Source: an uncultured Hungatella sp.
Lineage (GTDB): Bacteria; Bacillota; Clostridia; Lachnospirales; Lachnospiraceae
Direction of reading: 5' to 3'
Assembly: GCA_949879795.1 (NCBI GenBank)
Contig: CATLBR010000009.1
Span: forward strand, 45,823-109,822
DNA length: 64,000 bases
In this document: positions 20,771-30,400 of the stretch, in pieces
How the letters are laid out: each line of letters opens with the position of its first letter
How positions within the stretch are numbered: the first letter of the stretch is position 1
Notes under the pieces: model-generated
The model's input: the letters and a program-made list of their open reading frames with translations, nothing else
Databases searched by the model: none
What the model was told of the DNA's origin: nothing
Translations under genes and position numbers: made by a program

Positions 20771-21049
20771 ATGAACCGGAGGCGGCGTGTCACTCAAAAA
20801 CGTTCCGGAGAAATTGCCAGAAAGCGGTTAAAGATTCTTCTGGCGGCAGATAAGACGAACAGTTCTCCTGAATTTCTGGAGATGATAAAGGATGACATTT
20901 ATCAGGTTGTCTCGAGATACATGGATATCGATTCCAGCGAGATCGAAGTGGGGTTTACAAAAGCCTGGCCTCAGGGGGGGCCGGAATATGAACCGGCCTT
21001 TTACGCCAGTATTCCCATACGATGTCTGTCCTACAAGGGGATTATTTGA
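20771..21049 (+). CDS. minE: Cell division topological specificity factor MinE
   Basis: AGSSG-type MinE pattern ARKRLKILLAADKTNSSPEFLEMIKDDIYQVVSRYMDID; follows minD. Confidence 0.93.
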   Translation: MNRRRRVTQKRSGEIARKRLKILLAADKTNSSPEFLEMIKDDIYQVVSRYMDIDSSEIEVGFTKAWPQGGPEYEPAFYASIPIRCLSYKGII

Positions 21050-21051
21050 TT

Positions 21052-22170
21052 ATGTTGTTTGACTACAGTTTCAAAAGATACAATTTTCGGATTCTGCTGT
21101 ACATGCTGGCATTGAGCGGCATCGGTCTTCTGGCTATCTGGAGTGCTACAAACCAGAATCAGAGTGCGGTAAACAAACAGATCCTCGGAATAGCTGTAGG
21201 TTTATTTATGGCTGTCGTTCTGTCTCTGATTGATTACCACAGACTGCTGTCGTTCAGCACACTGATTTATCTGGCCTGTGTGGCTATGCTGGTGGCGGTT
21301 CTCTTTTTGGGAAAAGCCAGAGGGATCGCGAGACGATGGATTGTCCTTCCGGTTATCGGGCAGATCCAGCCGGCAGAGTTTGTGAAAATCGGCCTGATTC
21401 TTTTCTTTTCCTGGTATTTTCAGAAATACCAGGAAAAGAAAAATCAGCCTTCCGTGCTGGGAGCAGGTGCCATCCTTTTTGCAGTTCCTGCGTTTTTAAT
21501 TTTTAAACAGCCGAACCTGTCCACCACTCTGGTTATGATGGTGATTATCGCAGCAGTGGTGTTTGCGTCGGGGATCAGCTACCGATGGATTCTGGGAATC
21601 CTGGCGGCCGTGATTCCGTCAGCCGTGTTGATGGTGTATCTTCTTCGATACGGTATGCTGCCGTTTATAGAACAATATCAGGCAAACCGAATTCTGGCCT
21701 GGATTGATCCAGAGACATATGCAGAGGCTTTTTATCAGCAGGAGAACTCGGTTATGGCCATCGGTTCCGGGCAGCTCTGGGGCAAAGGCTTGAGCAACAC
21801 AGGGATTGCGTCTGTAAAAAACGGAAATTTTTTGATTGAGGAAGAGACGGATTTTATTTTTGCTATTGTAGGAGAAGAGATGGGGTTTGTAGGGGCTATG
21901 GTGCTTTTAGCCCTGATTCTTGTGATTGTTTTGGAATGTCTGTTGATGGCCCGCAGAGCCAGAGATCTGTCGGGAAGACTGATCTGCGTGGGGATGGCAA
22001 CTCTGTTCGCATTTCAGAGTTTTGCCAATATAGCAGTGGCGACGGCAATTTTTCCCAATACAGGCCTGCCGCTGCCGCTGGTAAGTTCAGGGGTTAGTTC
22101 CCTGCTGAGTATTTATATCGGCATGGGGGTCGTATTAAATGTGGGGCTTCAGCGAAAGTTCAACGACTAA
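21052..22170 (+). CDS. rodA: SEDS glycosyltransferase RodA/FtsW family
   Basis: Polytopic; QIQPAEFVKIGLILFFSWYF, ETDFIFAIVGEEMGFVGA, GLPLPLVSSGVSSLLSIYIGMG. Confidence 0.93.
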   Translation: MLFDYSFKRYNFRILLYMLALSGIGLLAIWSATNQNQSAVNKQILGIAVGLFMAVVLSLIDYHRLLSFSTLIYLACVAMLVAVLFLGKARGIARRWIVLPVIGQIQPAEFVKIGLILFFSWYFQKYQEKKNQPSVLGAGAILFAVPAFLIFKQPNLSTTLVMMVIIAAVVFASGISYRWILGILAAVIPSAVLMVYLLRYGMLPFIEQYQANRILAWIDPETYAEAFYQQENSVMAIGSGQLWGKGLSNTGIASVKNGNFLIEEETDFIFAIVGEEMGFVGAMVLLALILVIVLECLLMARRARDLSGRLICVGMATLFAFQSFANIAVATAIFPNTGLPLPLVSSGVSSLLSIYIGMGVVLNVGLQRKFND

Positions 22171-22188
22171 TGAAGGAGGGGATGTAAC

Positions 22189-22584
22189 ATGAATATCGGT
22201 TTGATTGCACATGATTCAAAGAAAAAGCTGATGCAGAATTTCTGCATTGCATACAGGGGGATTTTAAGTAAGCATTCGTTATACGCCACAGGAACTACAG
22301 GGAGACTTATAGAAGAGGTGACAAACCTGAATGTGCACAAGTATTTGGCAGGACATCTGGGAGGCGGACAGCAGCTGTGCACGGATATTGAGCAAAACCA
22401 GCTTGATCTGGTTATTTTTATGCGGGAGCCGGATGTTCCCAAGAGACTTGACCCTGACAGCAGCCCTATTGTGAGGGTTTGTGATATGCACAATATTCCT
22501 CTGGCCACCAATGTAGCTACGGCGGAACTGCTTATAAAGGCACTGGAGCGGGGGGATTTGGAATGGCGCGAAATCTACAAATAA
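22189..22584 (+). CDS. mgsA: Methylglyoxal synthase
   Basis: NIGLIAHDSKKKLM, LYATGTTGRLIEE, HLGGGQQLCTDIEQNQLDLVIFMREP. Confidence 0.96.
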   Translation: MNIGLIAHDSKKKLMQNFCIAYRGILSKHSLYATGTTGRLIEEVTNLNVHKYLAGHLGGGQQLCTDIEQNQLDLVIFMREPDVPKRLDPDSSPIVRVCDMHNIPLATNVATAELLIKALERGDLEWREIYK

Positions 22585-23549
22585 GACGGCTTCTCTGGCT
22601 TCTGTGCAGTCTGGAAGCGGGGCTCTGGATGTCGGGCTGCGGCTCTCAGGCCAGGGAATTGGAACAGCCGTATTCTTTTGAGGCGAGACCTTTTGAGCTC
22701 ACCGGCGTCTCGGTGGAGAAGTCGGCGGCACTTCCTCTGTTTGCCGAAAATCTGTGTGTTGTCTCCGATGAGTCTGCCTATGATGCAGGGGATGTGAACT
22801 GTGAGGCAGGGCTTTTGATGTCTCTGACCGACAAGAATGTTATGTATAGCAAGAACGCGTTTGAGCGGCTTTATCCGGCCAGCACCACCAAGATTATGAC
22901 AGCCCTGATTGCCATCAAGTACGGCAATCTTGACGATATAGTCACCGTGACCGATGAGGCGGTGATCACTGAGGCAGGGGCGACTCTGTGCGGAATTCAG
23001 CCAGGAGATGTTCTCACACTTAGGCAGCTTCTCTACGGGCTGATGCTTCCGTCAGGGAATGACGCGGGGGCAGCCATAGGGATTCATATGGCTCAGAGCA
23101 TTGAGGGGTTTGCAGAACTTATGAATCAGGAGGCTTATCGTCTGGGAGCCACAGGAACCCATTTTGTCAATCCTCATGGACTCCACGACGAGAACCATTA
23201 CACCACGGCCTATGATCTGTATCTGATTTACCAGGAGGCTTTAAAATATCCGGAATTCAGGGAGGTAACAAAGACCACAGCCTATGTGGCCGACTATGTG
23301 GACAGAGACGGAAACGCGGTGAGCAAAACATGGGAAGGAGGCAACTGGTACATGACGGGCAGGGAAGAGGCCCCGGAGGGAATCACGGTATTTTCAGGGA
23401 AAACCGGCACCACCAGGGCGGCAGGATGCTGCCTGGTCATGGCTTGTGCGGAGCAGGAGAAGGAGTACGTTTCCATAGTCCTGAAATCCGAAAACAGAAA
23501 CAGCCTCTATGACAACATGACAAATATAATTTCTAAAATTGTCAATTAA
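22563..23549 (+). CDS. D-alanyl-D-alanine carboxypeptidase (serine-type, DacA/DacF family)
   Basis: lipoprotein-like N-terminus; PASTTKIMTALIAI (SxxK), SGN, GKTGTTRAAGCCLV; overlaps mgsA by 22 nt. Confidence 0.92.
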   Translation: MARNLQIRRLLWLLCSLEAGLWMSGCGSQARELEQPYSFEARPFELTGVSVEKSAALPLFAENLCVVSDESAYDAGDVNCEAGLLMSLTDKNVMYSKNAFERLYPASTTKIMTALIAIKYGNLDDIVTVTDEAVITEAGATLCGIQPGDVLTLRQLLYGLMLPSGNDAGAAIGIHMAQSIEGFAELMNQEAYRLGATGTHFVNPHGLHDENHYTTAYDLYLIYQEALKYPEFREVTKTTAYVADYVDRDGNAVSKTWEGGNWYMTGREEAPEGITVFSGKTGTTRAAGCCLVMACAEQEKEYVSIVLKSENRNSLYDNMTNIISKIVN

Positions 23550-23693
23550 GTCATTGCCTTTTTATCTTATTTATACTATAATTAATAATAAATCAGTTGT
23601 CTTTTTATACATTAGGCGTATATGTTACAGAAGTACGAATCAGAGGATACCTGAAGAGGTATACTAATTAATAAACTCAAGGAGGACACGACT

Positions 23694-24113
23694 ATGGTTC
23701 AGATTATAGCAGGGAATAAGGGTAAGGGAAAGACCAAGCACTTGCTTGACAAAGCCAATGCGGCGATCAAAGAGGCAAATGGTTCTATCGTTTACCTGGA
23801 CAAAAGTTCCAAGCACATGTATGAGCTGAATAACAGAATTCGATTGATCAATGTAAAAGGATTTGATATTACTGATTGTTCCGGTTTTATCGGTTTTGTC
23901 TGCGGAATCATCTCACAGGACCACGATCTGGAGATTATGTTCCTGGACAGCTTTTTGAAACTTGCGTGTCTCGAGGGTGAGGACATCTCCGAGGCGATTG
24001 CGGAATTAGACGCTATCAGCGAGAAATTCCATGTAAATTTTGTGTTAAGCGTATCTATGGATGCTGATGAATTACCTGAGAATGCAAAAAAAGATGTTAT
24101 CATCTCTTTATAA
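23694..24113 (+). CDS. Small P-loop protein of unknown function
   Basis: Walker A GNKGKGKT; hydrophobic-then-acidic IMFLDS; strong RBS AAGGAGGA. Confidence 0.7.
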   Translation: MVQIIAGNKGKGKTKHLLDKANAAIKEANGSIVYLDKSSKHMYELNNRIRLINVKGFDITDCSGFIGFVCGIISQDHDLEIMFLDSFLKLACLEGEDISEAIAELDAISEKFHVNFVLSVSMDADELPENAKKDVIISL

Positions 24114-24175
24114 TATACATGTTCGGTGAAGTCCGGATGCCCGAAAAAGGGCGTATACATATGACAAGAAAAGTT

Positions 24176-24211
24176 GGGGGACCTGTATGTCAGGTCTCCC
24201 TTGAATTTTTT
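24176..24211 (+). terminator. Intrinsic terminator
   Basis: GGGGACCTG tatgt CAGGTCTCCC followed by TTGAATTTTTT. Confidence 0.65.
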
Positions 24212-24270
24212 GCCATTTGCACGTATAATAGATATGGTTAAGGATCAGTGCTTGGGAAAGGGGAGGCCTT

Positions 24271-25671
24271 ATGGCGAAAAATACCGGTAAAATTGTAAAA
24301 TACCGTAAACCTTTGAATGTGAACATAGGAATGCTGATCTTTGCCGTAATTTTTATTTACATGGTTTTCAGCGTGTACACTTACCTTACAAAAGAAAAAA
24401 TACAGTTTTATGAAGTGGCGGACGGTTCCATAATGGATGACAGAAGCTACACAGGGATTATTCTTCGTCAGGAGACCACAGAGTACGCCGACAGCGCAGG
24501 GTATATCAACTATTATGTGCGGGAAGGGAAGCGGGCATCAGTGAATACCTGTGTCTATTCCATTGATGAAAGCGGGGATCTGTCATCCTTTCTGGAGGAA
24601 CAGAATGAGGGGGCTGGGGCTTTCACGGCTCAGGACCTTTCCAACATACGAAAGCAGCTGAATACCTACAGCGTCGCCTACTCGGATGAGAAGTTTGATT
24701 CCGTGTATGACGTCAGATATACATTAGAAGCCATGGTGATGGAATATACGAATTTTAACGCTCTGGACAGTCAGGAACAGCTGATAAATGAGATGGGAAT
24801 TAATTTTAAACAGGTGGTTACACCGGTCAGCGGTGTGATCTCCTATGGAATCGACGGTTTTGAGACTCTTACAGTTCCCCAGATCAACGAAAGTGTTTTT
24901 GACCGAAGCGGATACACGAAAGCCATCACAAAAGCGGGACAGAGGGTGGAGCCGGGAACACCGGTGTACAAGGTCATCACGGAGGATAGCTGGTCTGTGG
25001 TTTTTTCTCTGGAAGAGGAAGACGCCCTTGAGTTCAGTTCCAGGGGAAGCCTGAAAGTTTCTTTTCCAGGTCACAATCTTGTGACCAGCGGTGTTTTTTC
25101 CATTGTCACCGGCGGTGACGGGAAGGCATACGGCAAGCTGGACTTTGACAAATATATGGTACAGTTTGTGTCGGACAGATATGTGGATTTTGAGATTGTC
25201 ACCGAGACGACGGAAGGGTTAAAAATTCCCATCAGCTCCGTCACTACCAAAAATTTTTACCTGGTGCCCGTGGAGTTTCTCACGAAAGGCGGAGACGGCC
25301 TGGAGGACGGTTTCAACAAAGAGGTTTACTCGGAAGCAGGTACATCGGTCTTGTTTGTGCCCACCACGATTTACTATTCCAACGGAGAATATTATTATAT
25401 TGACTGTGACAAGGATCAGATGATCCAGGCTGGCGACTATCTTGTGAGGCCTGATTCTGCCGAGCGGTTTCAGGTGGGAATTACAGCCTCTCTCCAGGGA
25501 GTTTATAATATTAACAGGGGATATACGGTATTTAAGCAGATTGAAGTCCTGGCCCAGAGTGATGAGTTTTATACAATTCGAAAGAATATGAGTTATGGTC
25601 TCAATGTGTATGACCATATAGTACTGAATGCTTCTATCATCGAAGAGGAAGGTGTTTTTGTCTATCAGTAA
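24271..25671 (+). CDS. HlyD-family-like membrane fusion/adaptor protein
   Basis: single N-terminal TM, beta-barrel/hairpin adaptor pattern (VTPVSGVISYGIDGFE, GTPVYKVITED); upstream of yggS-sepF. Confidence 0.65.
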   Translation: MAKNTGKIVKYRKPLNVNIGMLIFAVIFIYMVFSVYTYLTKEKIQFYEVADGSIMDDRSYTGIILRQETTEYADSAGYINYYVREGKRASVNTCVYSIDESGDLSSFLEEQNEGAGAFTAQDLSNIRKQLNTYSVAYSDEKFDSVYDVRYTLEAMVMEYTNFNALDSQEQLINEMGINFKQVVTPVSGVISYGIDGFETLTVPQINESVFDRSGYTKAITKAGQRVEPGTPVYKVITEDSWSVVFSLEEEDALEFSSRGSLKVSFPGHNLVTSGVFSIVTGGDGKAYGKLDFDKYMVQFVSDRYVDFEIVTETTEGLKIPISSVTTKNFYLVPVEFLTKGGDGLEDGFNKEVYSEAGTSVLFVPTTIYYSNGEYYYIDCDKDQMIQAGDYLVRPDSAERFQVGITASLQGVYNINRGYTVFKQIEVLAQSDEFYTIRKNMSYGLNVYDHIVLNASIIEEEGVFVYQ

Positions 25672-25684
25672 AAGGAGTGAGAGT

Positions 25685-26368
25685 ATGGAAGTTCGGGAAA
25701 ATTTACATAAGGTGCAAAGACAGATCCAGGAGGCCTGTTCTACCGGCGGGAGAGATCCCAGGGAAGTGACATTGATTGCGGTGGGAAAGACGAAGCCGGT
25801 GGAGATGCTTTTAGATGCCTACCAGGGAGGAGCCCGGGATTTTGGAGAAAATAAGGTTCAGGAAATGATTTCTAAGATTCCTCAGATGCCTCAGGATGTG
25901 AGATGGCATATGATCGGTCATCTTCAGACCAACAAAGTACGACAGGTCGTGGGGAGGACATGCCTTATTCACTCGGTGGATTCCCTAAGGCTGGCCCGAG
26001 AGATTGAAAAAGAGTCGGAGAAACAAAATTTGGTTACCAATATTCTTTTGGAGGTCAACGTGGCCAGGGAGGAGAGCAAATACGGCTTTTTTTTGGATGA
26101 GGTAGAAGAAGCCCTTTATTCAATGGGAGATTTATCACATATAAAGGTGTGCGGACTGATGACTATCGCTCCATTTGTCTCTAATGCCGAAGAAAATCGT
26201 GCAGTTTTTAGAAAATTGTATCAATTTTATGTTGACATGAAAACTAAAAACATTGATAATATGAATATGAGTATTCTTTCCATGGGGATGACAGGTGATT
26301 TTCAGGTGGCTGTCGAGGAAGGTGCAACCATGGTGAGGGTAGGTACCGGAATATTTGGTACAAGATAG
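25685..26368 (+). CDS. yggS: YggS family PLP homeostasis protein
   Basis: LIAVGKTKPVEMLLDAY, FGENKVQEMISK, WHMIGHLQTNKVR, LSMGMTGDFQVAVEEGATMVRVGTGIFG. Confidence 0.96.
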   Translation: MEVRENLHKVQRQIQEACSTGGRDPREVTLIAVGKTKPVEMLLDAYQGGARDFGENKVQEMISKIPQMPQDVRWHMIGHLQTNKVRQVVGRTCLIHSVDSLRLAREIEKESEKQNLVTNILLEVNVAREESKYGFFLDEVEEALYSMGDLSHIKVCGLMTIAPFVSNAEENRAVFRKLYQFYVDMKTKNIDNMNMSILSMGMTGDFQVAVEEGATMVRVGTGIFGTR

Positions 26369-26385
26369 AAGATTGGAGAATGTAT

Positions 26386-26919
26386 ATGAGTTTTTTGGGG
26401 AAAATTATGGAGAGCATGCGTTTGAGCGAAAGTGATGATGACGACTACTTCTTAGATGACGACTATGAAGACGATGAGAAACCCCCCAGAAAAAGTCTGT
26501 TTGGAAAAAGAGATGAAGAATACTATGATGATGAGGAAGAACCAGAAGAACCTGTGCGGCCAAGATTTCTTGGACGTTCTTCGTCATCTAACAATAATAA
26601 AGTTGTTCCGATGAAACGTAACATGGAGGTGTCCATGATCAAACCCACTTCTATTGAGGATTCCAAAGAGATATGTGATTATCTTCTTGCGGGGAAGGCG
26701 GTAGTTCTCAACATGGAAGGGCTGCATACAGAGGTGGCACAGCGGATTATCGACTTCTCTTCCGGGGCAACCTACTCGATGAACGGAAATCTACAGAAGA
26801 TATCCAACTATATATTTATCGCCACACCGGAGTCCGTGGAGCTTTCCGGAGATTTTCAGGACATGCTGGGCGGAGGCGGGGGGAGTCTGGATATGTCCGG
26901 GCTGAATCTGCGGTTGTAG
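26386..26919 (+). CDS. sepF: Cell division protein SepF
   Basis: acidic linker then IKPTSIEDSKEICDYLLAGKAVVLNMEG, RIIDFSSGATYSMNGNLQKIS. Confidence 0.95.
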   Translation: MSFLGKIMESMRLSESDDDDYFLDDDYEDDEKPPRKSLFGKRDEEYYDDEEEPEEPVRPRFLGRSSSSNNNKVVPMKRNMEVSMIKPTSIEDSKEICDYLLAGKAVVLNMEGLHTEVAQRIIDFSSGATYSMNGNLQKISNYIFIATPESVELSGDFQDMLGGGGGSLDMSGLNLRL

Positions 26920-27010
26920 ATATGATTGATAGAAAAAGCATGGGGAGCAGACAGTTTTTTGTGCGCTGGTGCATGAGAAGCTGTTTGCTCTCTTAGAATG
27001 GAGAATTGCT

Positions 27011-28099
27011 ATGTCAAGGACATTGAATGTACATCAGGAAGGAAGACGAATCTACGATATTGTGCTGGACAGCTCTTTTGGCAGTCTGTCTGCGGAGGTA
27101 AAAAAGCTGGCGGTGGAAGGACGGCGTATGTGTATTGTCACAGATTCTACGGTGGCGGAACTGTATTTGAACCAGGTGGAGAATATTCTGAGAGACTGCT
27201 GCAAGGAGATCTGTGTGTTTATATTTCCAGCGGGGGAGGAACAGAAGAATCTGGATACGGTGCAGCAGTTGTATGAAACTCTGATCCGCCGCCATTTTGA
27301 TCGAAAAGACTGGCTGGTGGCTCTTGGAGGAGGCGTGGTAGGAGATCTGTGTGGTTACGCCGCTGCTACCTATCTGAGAGGAGTGTCTTTTATCCAGGTT
27401 CCCACTACGCTGCTGGCTCAGGTGGACAGCAGTATCGGAGGAAAGACAGGAGTTGATTTTTCCTCCTATAAAAATATGGTTGGCGCATTTCACATGCCCA
27501 GTCTGGTCTATACTAATGTGGAGACTCTTAAGACCTTGTCAGAGGAGCAGTACTCTTCGGGTATGGGGGAAGTGATCAAGCATGGGCTGATTCAGGACAG
27601 TGAATACTACGACTGGCTGGCGGCCCACAGAGAAGAGATATGGGACAGGGAGGCAGACACCTGCATTGAGATGATTGCCCGGAGTGATGAGATCAAGCGC
27701 AGGGTGGTAGAGGAAGATCCCAAAGAGCAGGGGGTGCGGGCGCTGTTGAATTTCGGTCATACCTTTGGCCACGCCCTGGAAAAACAGCTTTCTTTTTCTA
27801 TGCTTCACGGACACTGTGTAGGCCTGGGAACTATAGGAGCCGTAAAAATGTCTGCTGCCAGAGGATATATTCCAGAGGAGACAGTGGACACGCTGAAAGC
27901 ATTGATGGAAACTTTTCATATGCCGTTGAGTGTCGGAGGCATCCAGGCAGATCGGGTGATTCAGGATACAAAAAGTGATAAGAAGATGGATGGCGGAGCG
28001 ATCCGTTTTATTCTTCTCCGTGGCATAGGTCAGGCTTTTGTGGATGGAACGGTGACAGATGATGAGATGAGATCCGGGCTTTCGGCTGTTCTCCTTTAA
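27011..28099 (+). CDS. aroB: 3-dehydroquinate synthase
   Basis: ALGGGVVGDLCGYAAATYLRGVSFIQVPTTLLAQVDSSIGGKTGVD, LNFGHTFGHALE. Confidence 0.97.
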   Translation: MSRTLNVHQEGRRIYDIVLDSSFGSLSAEVKKLAVEGRRMCIVTDSTVAELYLNQVENILRDCCKEICVFIFPAGEEQKNLDTVQQLYETLIRRHFDRKDWLVALGGGVVGDLCGYAAATYLRGVSFIQVPTTLLAQVDSSIGGKTGVDFSSYKNMVGAFHMPSLVYTNVETLKTLSEEQYSSGMGEVIKHGLIQDSEYYDWLAAHREEIWDREADTCIEMIARSDEIKRRVVEEDPKEQGVRALLNFGHTFGHALEKQLSFSMLHGHCVGLGTIGAVKMSAARGYIPEETVDTLKALMETFHMPLSVGGIQADRVIQDTKSDKKMDGGAIRFILLRGIGQAFVDGTVTDDEMRSGLSAVLL

Positions 28100-28122
28100 A
28101 GGTATTCTGGAGGTTGTGTGGT

Positions 28123-28638
28123 ATGGAGAGAAAATACAATCATATATTAGGCTTTGCGGCGGGTATATTGTGCCTGACTGCTCTGGATCAGTGGACTAAA
28201 AAACTGGCGGTAAAATTTCTTATGGGCAACAGTCCCTGTGTGCTCTGGGATGGAGTGTTTGAACTGTTCTATTCGGAAAACAGAGGGGCGGCCTTTGGCA
28301 TGCTCCAGGGGAAACAGACTTTTTTCTTTGTCATCTCAGTCTGTGTGTTTGCCGTAATAGGGTATGTGATGGCGAAACTGCCTGCGGCGCGGCGTTATCT
28401 TCCTCTGGAAATGTGTCTTACCGTCATCTGTGCCGGAGCTGCCGGCAACCTGATCGACCGTGTGAGCCAGGGATATGTGGTGGATTTTTTGTATTTTAAG
28501 TTAATTGATTTCCCTATTTTCAATGTGGCGGACTGTTATGTAACGGTTGCCACGGCTGCTCTTATGATCCTTCTTCTGTGGTACTACAAGGATGAAGAAT
28601 TTGCTATGCTGCATCCCCGCGGAAAGGAGCAGGCGTGA
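28123..28638 (+). CDS. lspA: Lipoprotein signal peptidase (signal peptidase II)
   Basis: ENRGAAFGML, AGAAGNLIDRVSQGYVVDFLYF, FNVADCYVT. Confidence 0.96.
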   Translation: MERKYNHILGFAAGILCLTALDQWTKKLAVKFLMGNSPCVLWDGVFELFYSENRGAAFGMLQGKQTFFFVISVCVFAVIGYVMAKLPAARRYLPLEMCLTVICAGAAGNLIDRVSQGYVVDFLYFKLIDFPIFNVADCYVTVATAALMILLLWYYKDEEFAMLHPRGKEQA

Positions 28639-29549
28639 AAAGGACATTTATTGTCTCACCGGATGATGAAGGTGTCAGGATCGATGTTCTGTTGGCCCGG
28701 ATATGCGAAGATCTGTCCAGGAGCCATGTTCAGAAACTTGTGAAATCCGGGGATGTGATGGTGAATCAAAGTCCTGTGAAGGCCAACTATAAAGTGACAG
28801 TGGGAGACCAGATTTCAATGGATATCCCGGAGGCCGCAGAGCAGGAGATTCTGGCGGAACCTATGGATTTGGATATTCTCTATGAAGATTCTGACGTGAT
28901 ATTGATCAATAAGCCCAAAGGGATGGTGGTTCACCCGGCCGCAGGTCATTACAGTCAAACCTTGGTCAACGGGCTTATGTATCACTGCAGACAGGATCTC
29001 TCAGGCATCAACGGAGTGCTCCGTCCCGGCATCGTCCACCGCATTGACATGGATACCACCGGCGTGCTGATCGTGTGCAAAAATGATATGGCTCACAATT
29101 TCATAGCCGCACAGCTGAAGGAGCACACCATAGTGCGCAGATACAGGGCTGTTGTATGTGGAGTCATAAAGGAGGACCATGGAATAATCGATGCTCCTAT
29201 CGGCCGCCATCCCACAGACAGAAAAAAGATGTGTGTCAATGAGAAGAACGGCCGCCGTGCTGTCACGCATTACCATGTTTTGGAGCGATTTCAGCAGTTT
29301 ACTTATATTGAGTGCAGGCTTGAGACAGGGAGGACCCACCAGATAAGGGTTCATATGGCCAGTATTCATCACCCTATAGCAGGAGATCAGGTCTATGGCC
29401 CCGAGAGGTGTCCATTCAAACTTCAGGGTCAGACCCTCCATGCGGGAGTCCTCGGTTTTGTCCATCCAAGGACGGGAGAGTACATGGAGTTTCAGGCTCC
29501 CCTCCCGGAATATTTTCAGAAATTGCTGGAAAAATTGAGAACTGTGTAG
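28635..29549 (+). CDS. rluD: RluD-type pseudouridine synthase
   Basis: S4 domain then NKPKGMVVHPAAGH, GIVHRIDMDTTGVLIVCK, ETGRTHQIRVHMA; 4-nt overlap with lspA. Confidence 0.94.
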   Translation: MKRTFIVSPDDEGVRIDVLLARICEDLSRSHVQKLVKSGDVMVNQSPVKANYKVTVGDQISMDIPEAAEQEILAEPMDLDILYEDSDVILINKPKGMVVHPAAGHYSQTLVNGLMYHCRQDLSGINGVLRPGIVHRIDMDTTGVLIVCKNDMAHNFIAAQLKEHTIVRRYRAVVCGVIKEDHGIIDAPIGRHPTDRKKMCVNEKNGRRAVTHYHVLERFQQFTYIECRLETGRTHQIRVHMASIHHPIAGDQVYGPERCPFKLQGQTLHAGVLGFVHPRTGEYMEFQAPLPEYFQKLLEKLRTV

Positions 29550-29660
29550 AATCATTTGTTTTGGTGGAAAAGGCTATACATTTTTAGTTTTTTGTTGTAT
29601 AATACAGACATAAAGTTTTGATTTGTATGACAATAATGGCTGGAGGAAGGAGAAGGTAAT

Positions 29661-30293
29661 ATGAGTGATCATTTAGTCATAACAATCGGAAGACATTGTG
29701 GAAGCAAGGGGAATGTGATCGGAAGAAAACTGGCGGAAGTCATGGGGGTGAAATGTTACAATAAGGAATTGCTGGCTGAGGCGGCAAAGCACAGTGGTTT
29801 GTGCCAGGAACTGTTTGAGACCCACGATGAGAGGCCTACCAACAGTTTTCTGTATTCTCTGGTTATGGATACTTACTCTCTCGGATATACCACATCTGCA
29901 TATATGGATATGCCTATCAACCATAAGATTTTCCTGGCTCAGTTCGATACCATCAAAAAACTGGCATCGGAAGAATCCTGTGTGATTGTAGGCCGTTGCG
30001 CAGATTATGCCCTGGCGGATTATCCCTGTGCAGTAAACGTGTTCATCACAGGTTATGAGTCTGATAAGCTGGCATATCTGAAGGATCTGTACAATGTCAC
30101 CGAGGCAAAAGCGAAAGATATTATGATTAAGACTGACAAACAGAGAGCCAGTTATTATAACTACTATTCGAGCAAAAAATGGGGAGACGCCAGAAGCTAT
30201 GATCTGTGTATAAACAGCAGCGTAACCGGTGTCGACGGCGCGGTGGAGATCATTCAGGAGTTCGCGAAGATAAAGATGGCTCACAAAAAGTAA
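29661..30293 (+). CDS. Cytidylate kinase-like family protein
   Basis: ITIGRHCGSKGNVIGRKLAEVMGVKCYNKELL, CVIVGRCADYAL, KWGDARSYDLCINSS. Confidence 0.88.
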   Translation: MSDHLVITIGRHCGSKGNVIGRKLAEVMGVKCYNKELLAEAAKHSGLCQELFETHDERPTNSFLYSLVMDTYSLGYTTSAYMDMPINHKIFLAQFDTIKKLASEESCVIVGRCADYALADYPCAVNVFITGYESDKLAYLKDLYNVTEAKAKDIMIKTDKQRASYYNYYSSKKWGDARSYDLCINSSVTGVDGAVEIIQEFAKIKMAHKK

Positions 30294-30320
30294 CGAAAAA
30301 GTGGTGTGGAAGTGATATGC

Positions 30321-30359
30321 TGAAGGGGGAACTGCCGAGCCAGGGCAGTTCCCCCTTCA
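30321..30359. terminator. Perfect hairpin, likely bidirectional transcription stop between convergent genes
   Basis: 16-bp perfect arms TGAAGGGGGAACTGCC/GGCAGTTCCCCCTTCA with 7-nt loop; no strong U-tract on either side. Confidence 0.55.
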
Positions 30360-30400
30360 AGTATGACGGGATGTCAGCCTGCAGAATTTACGGCTGTAGC

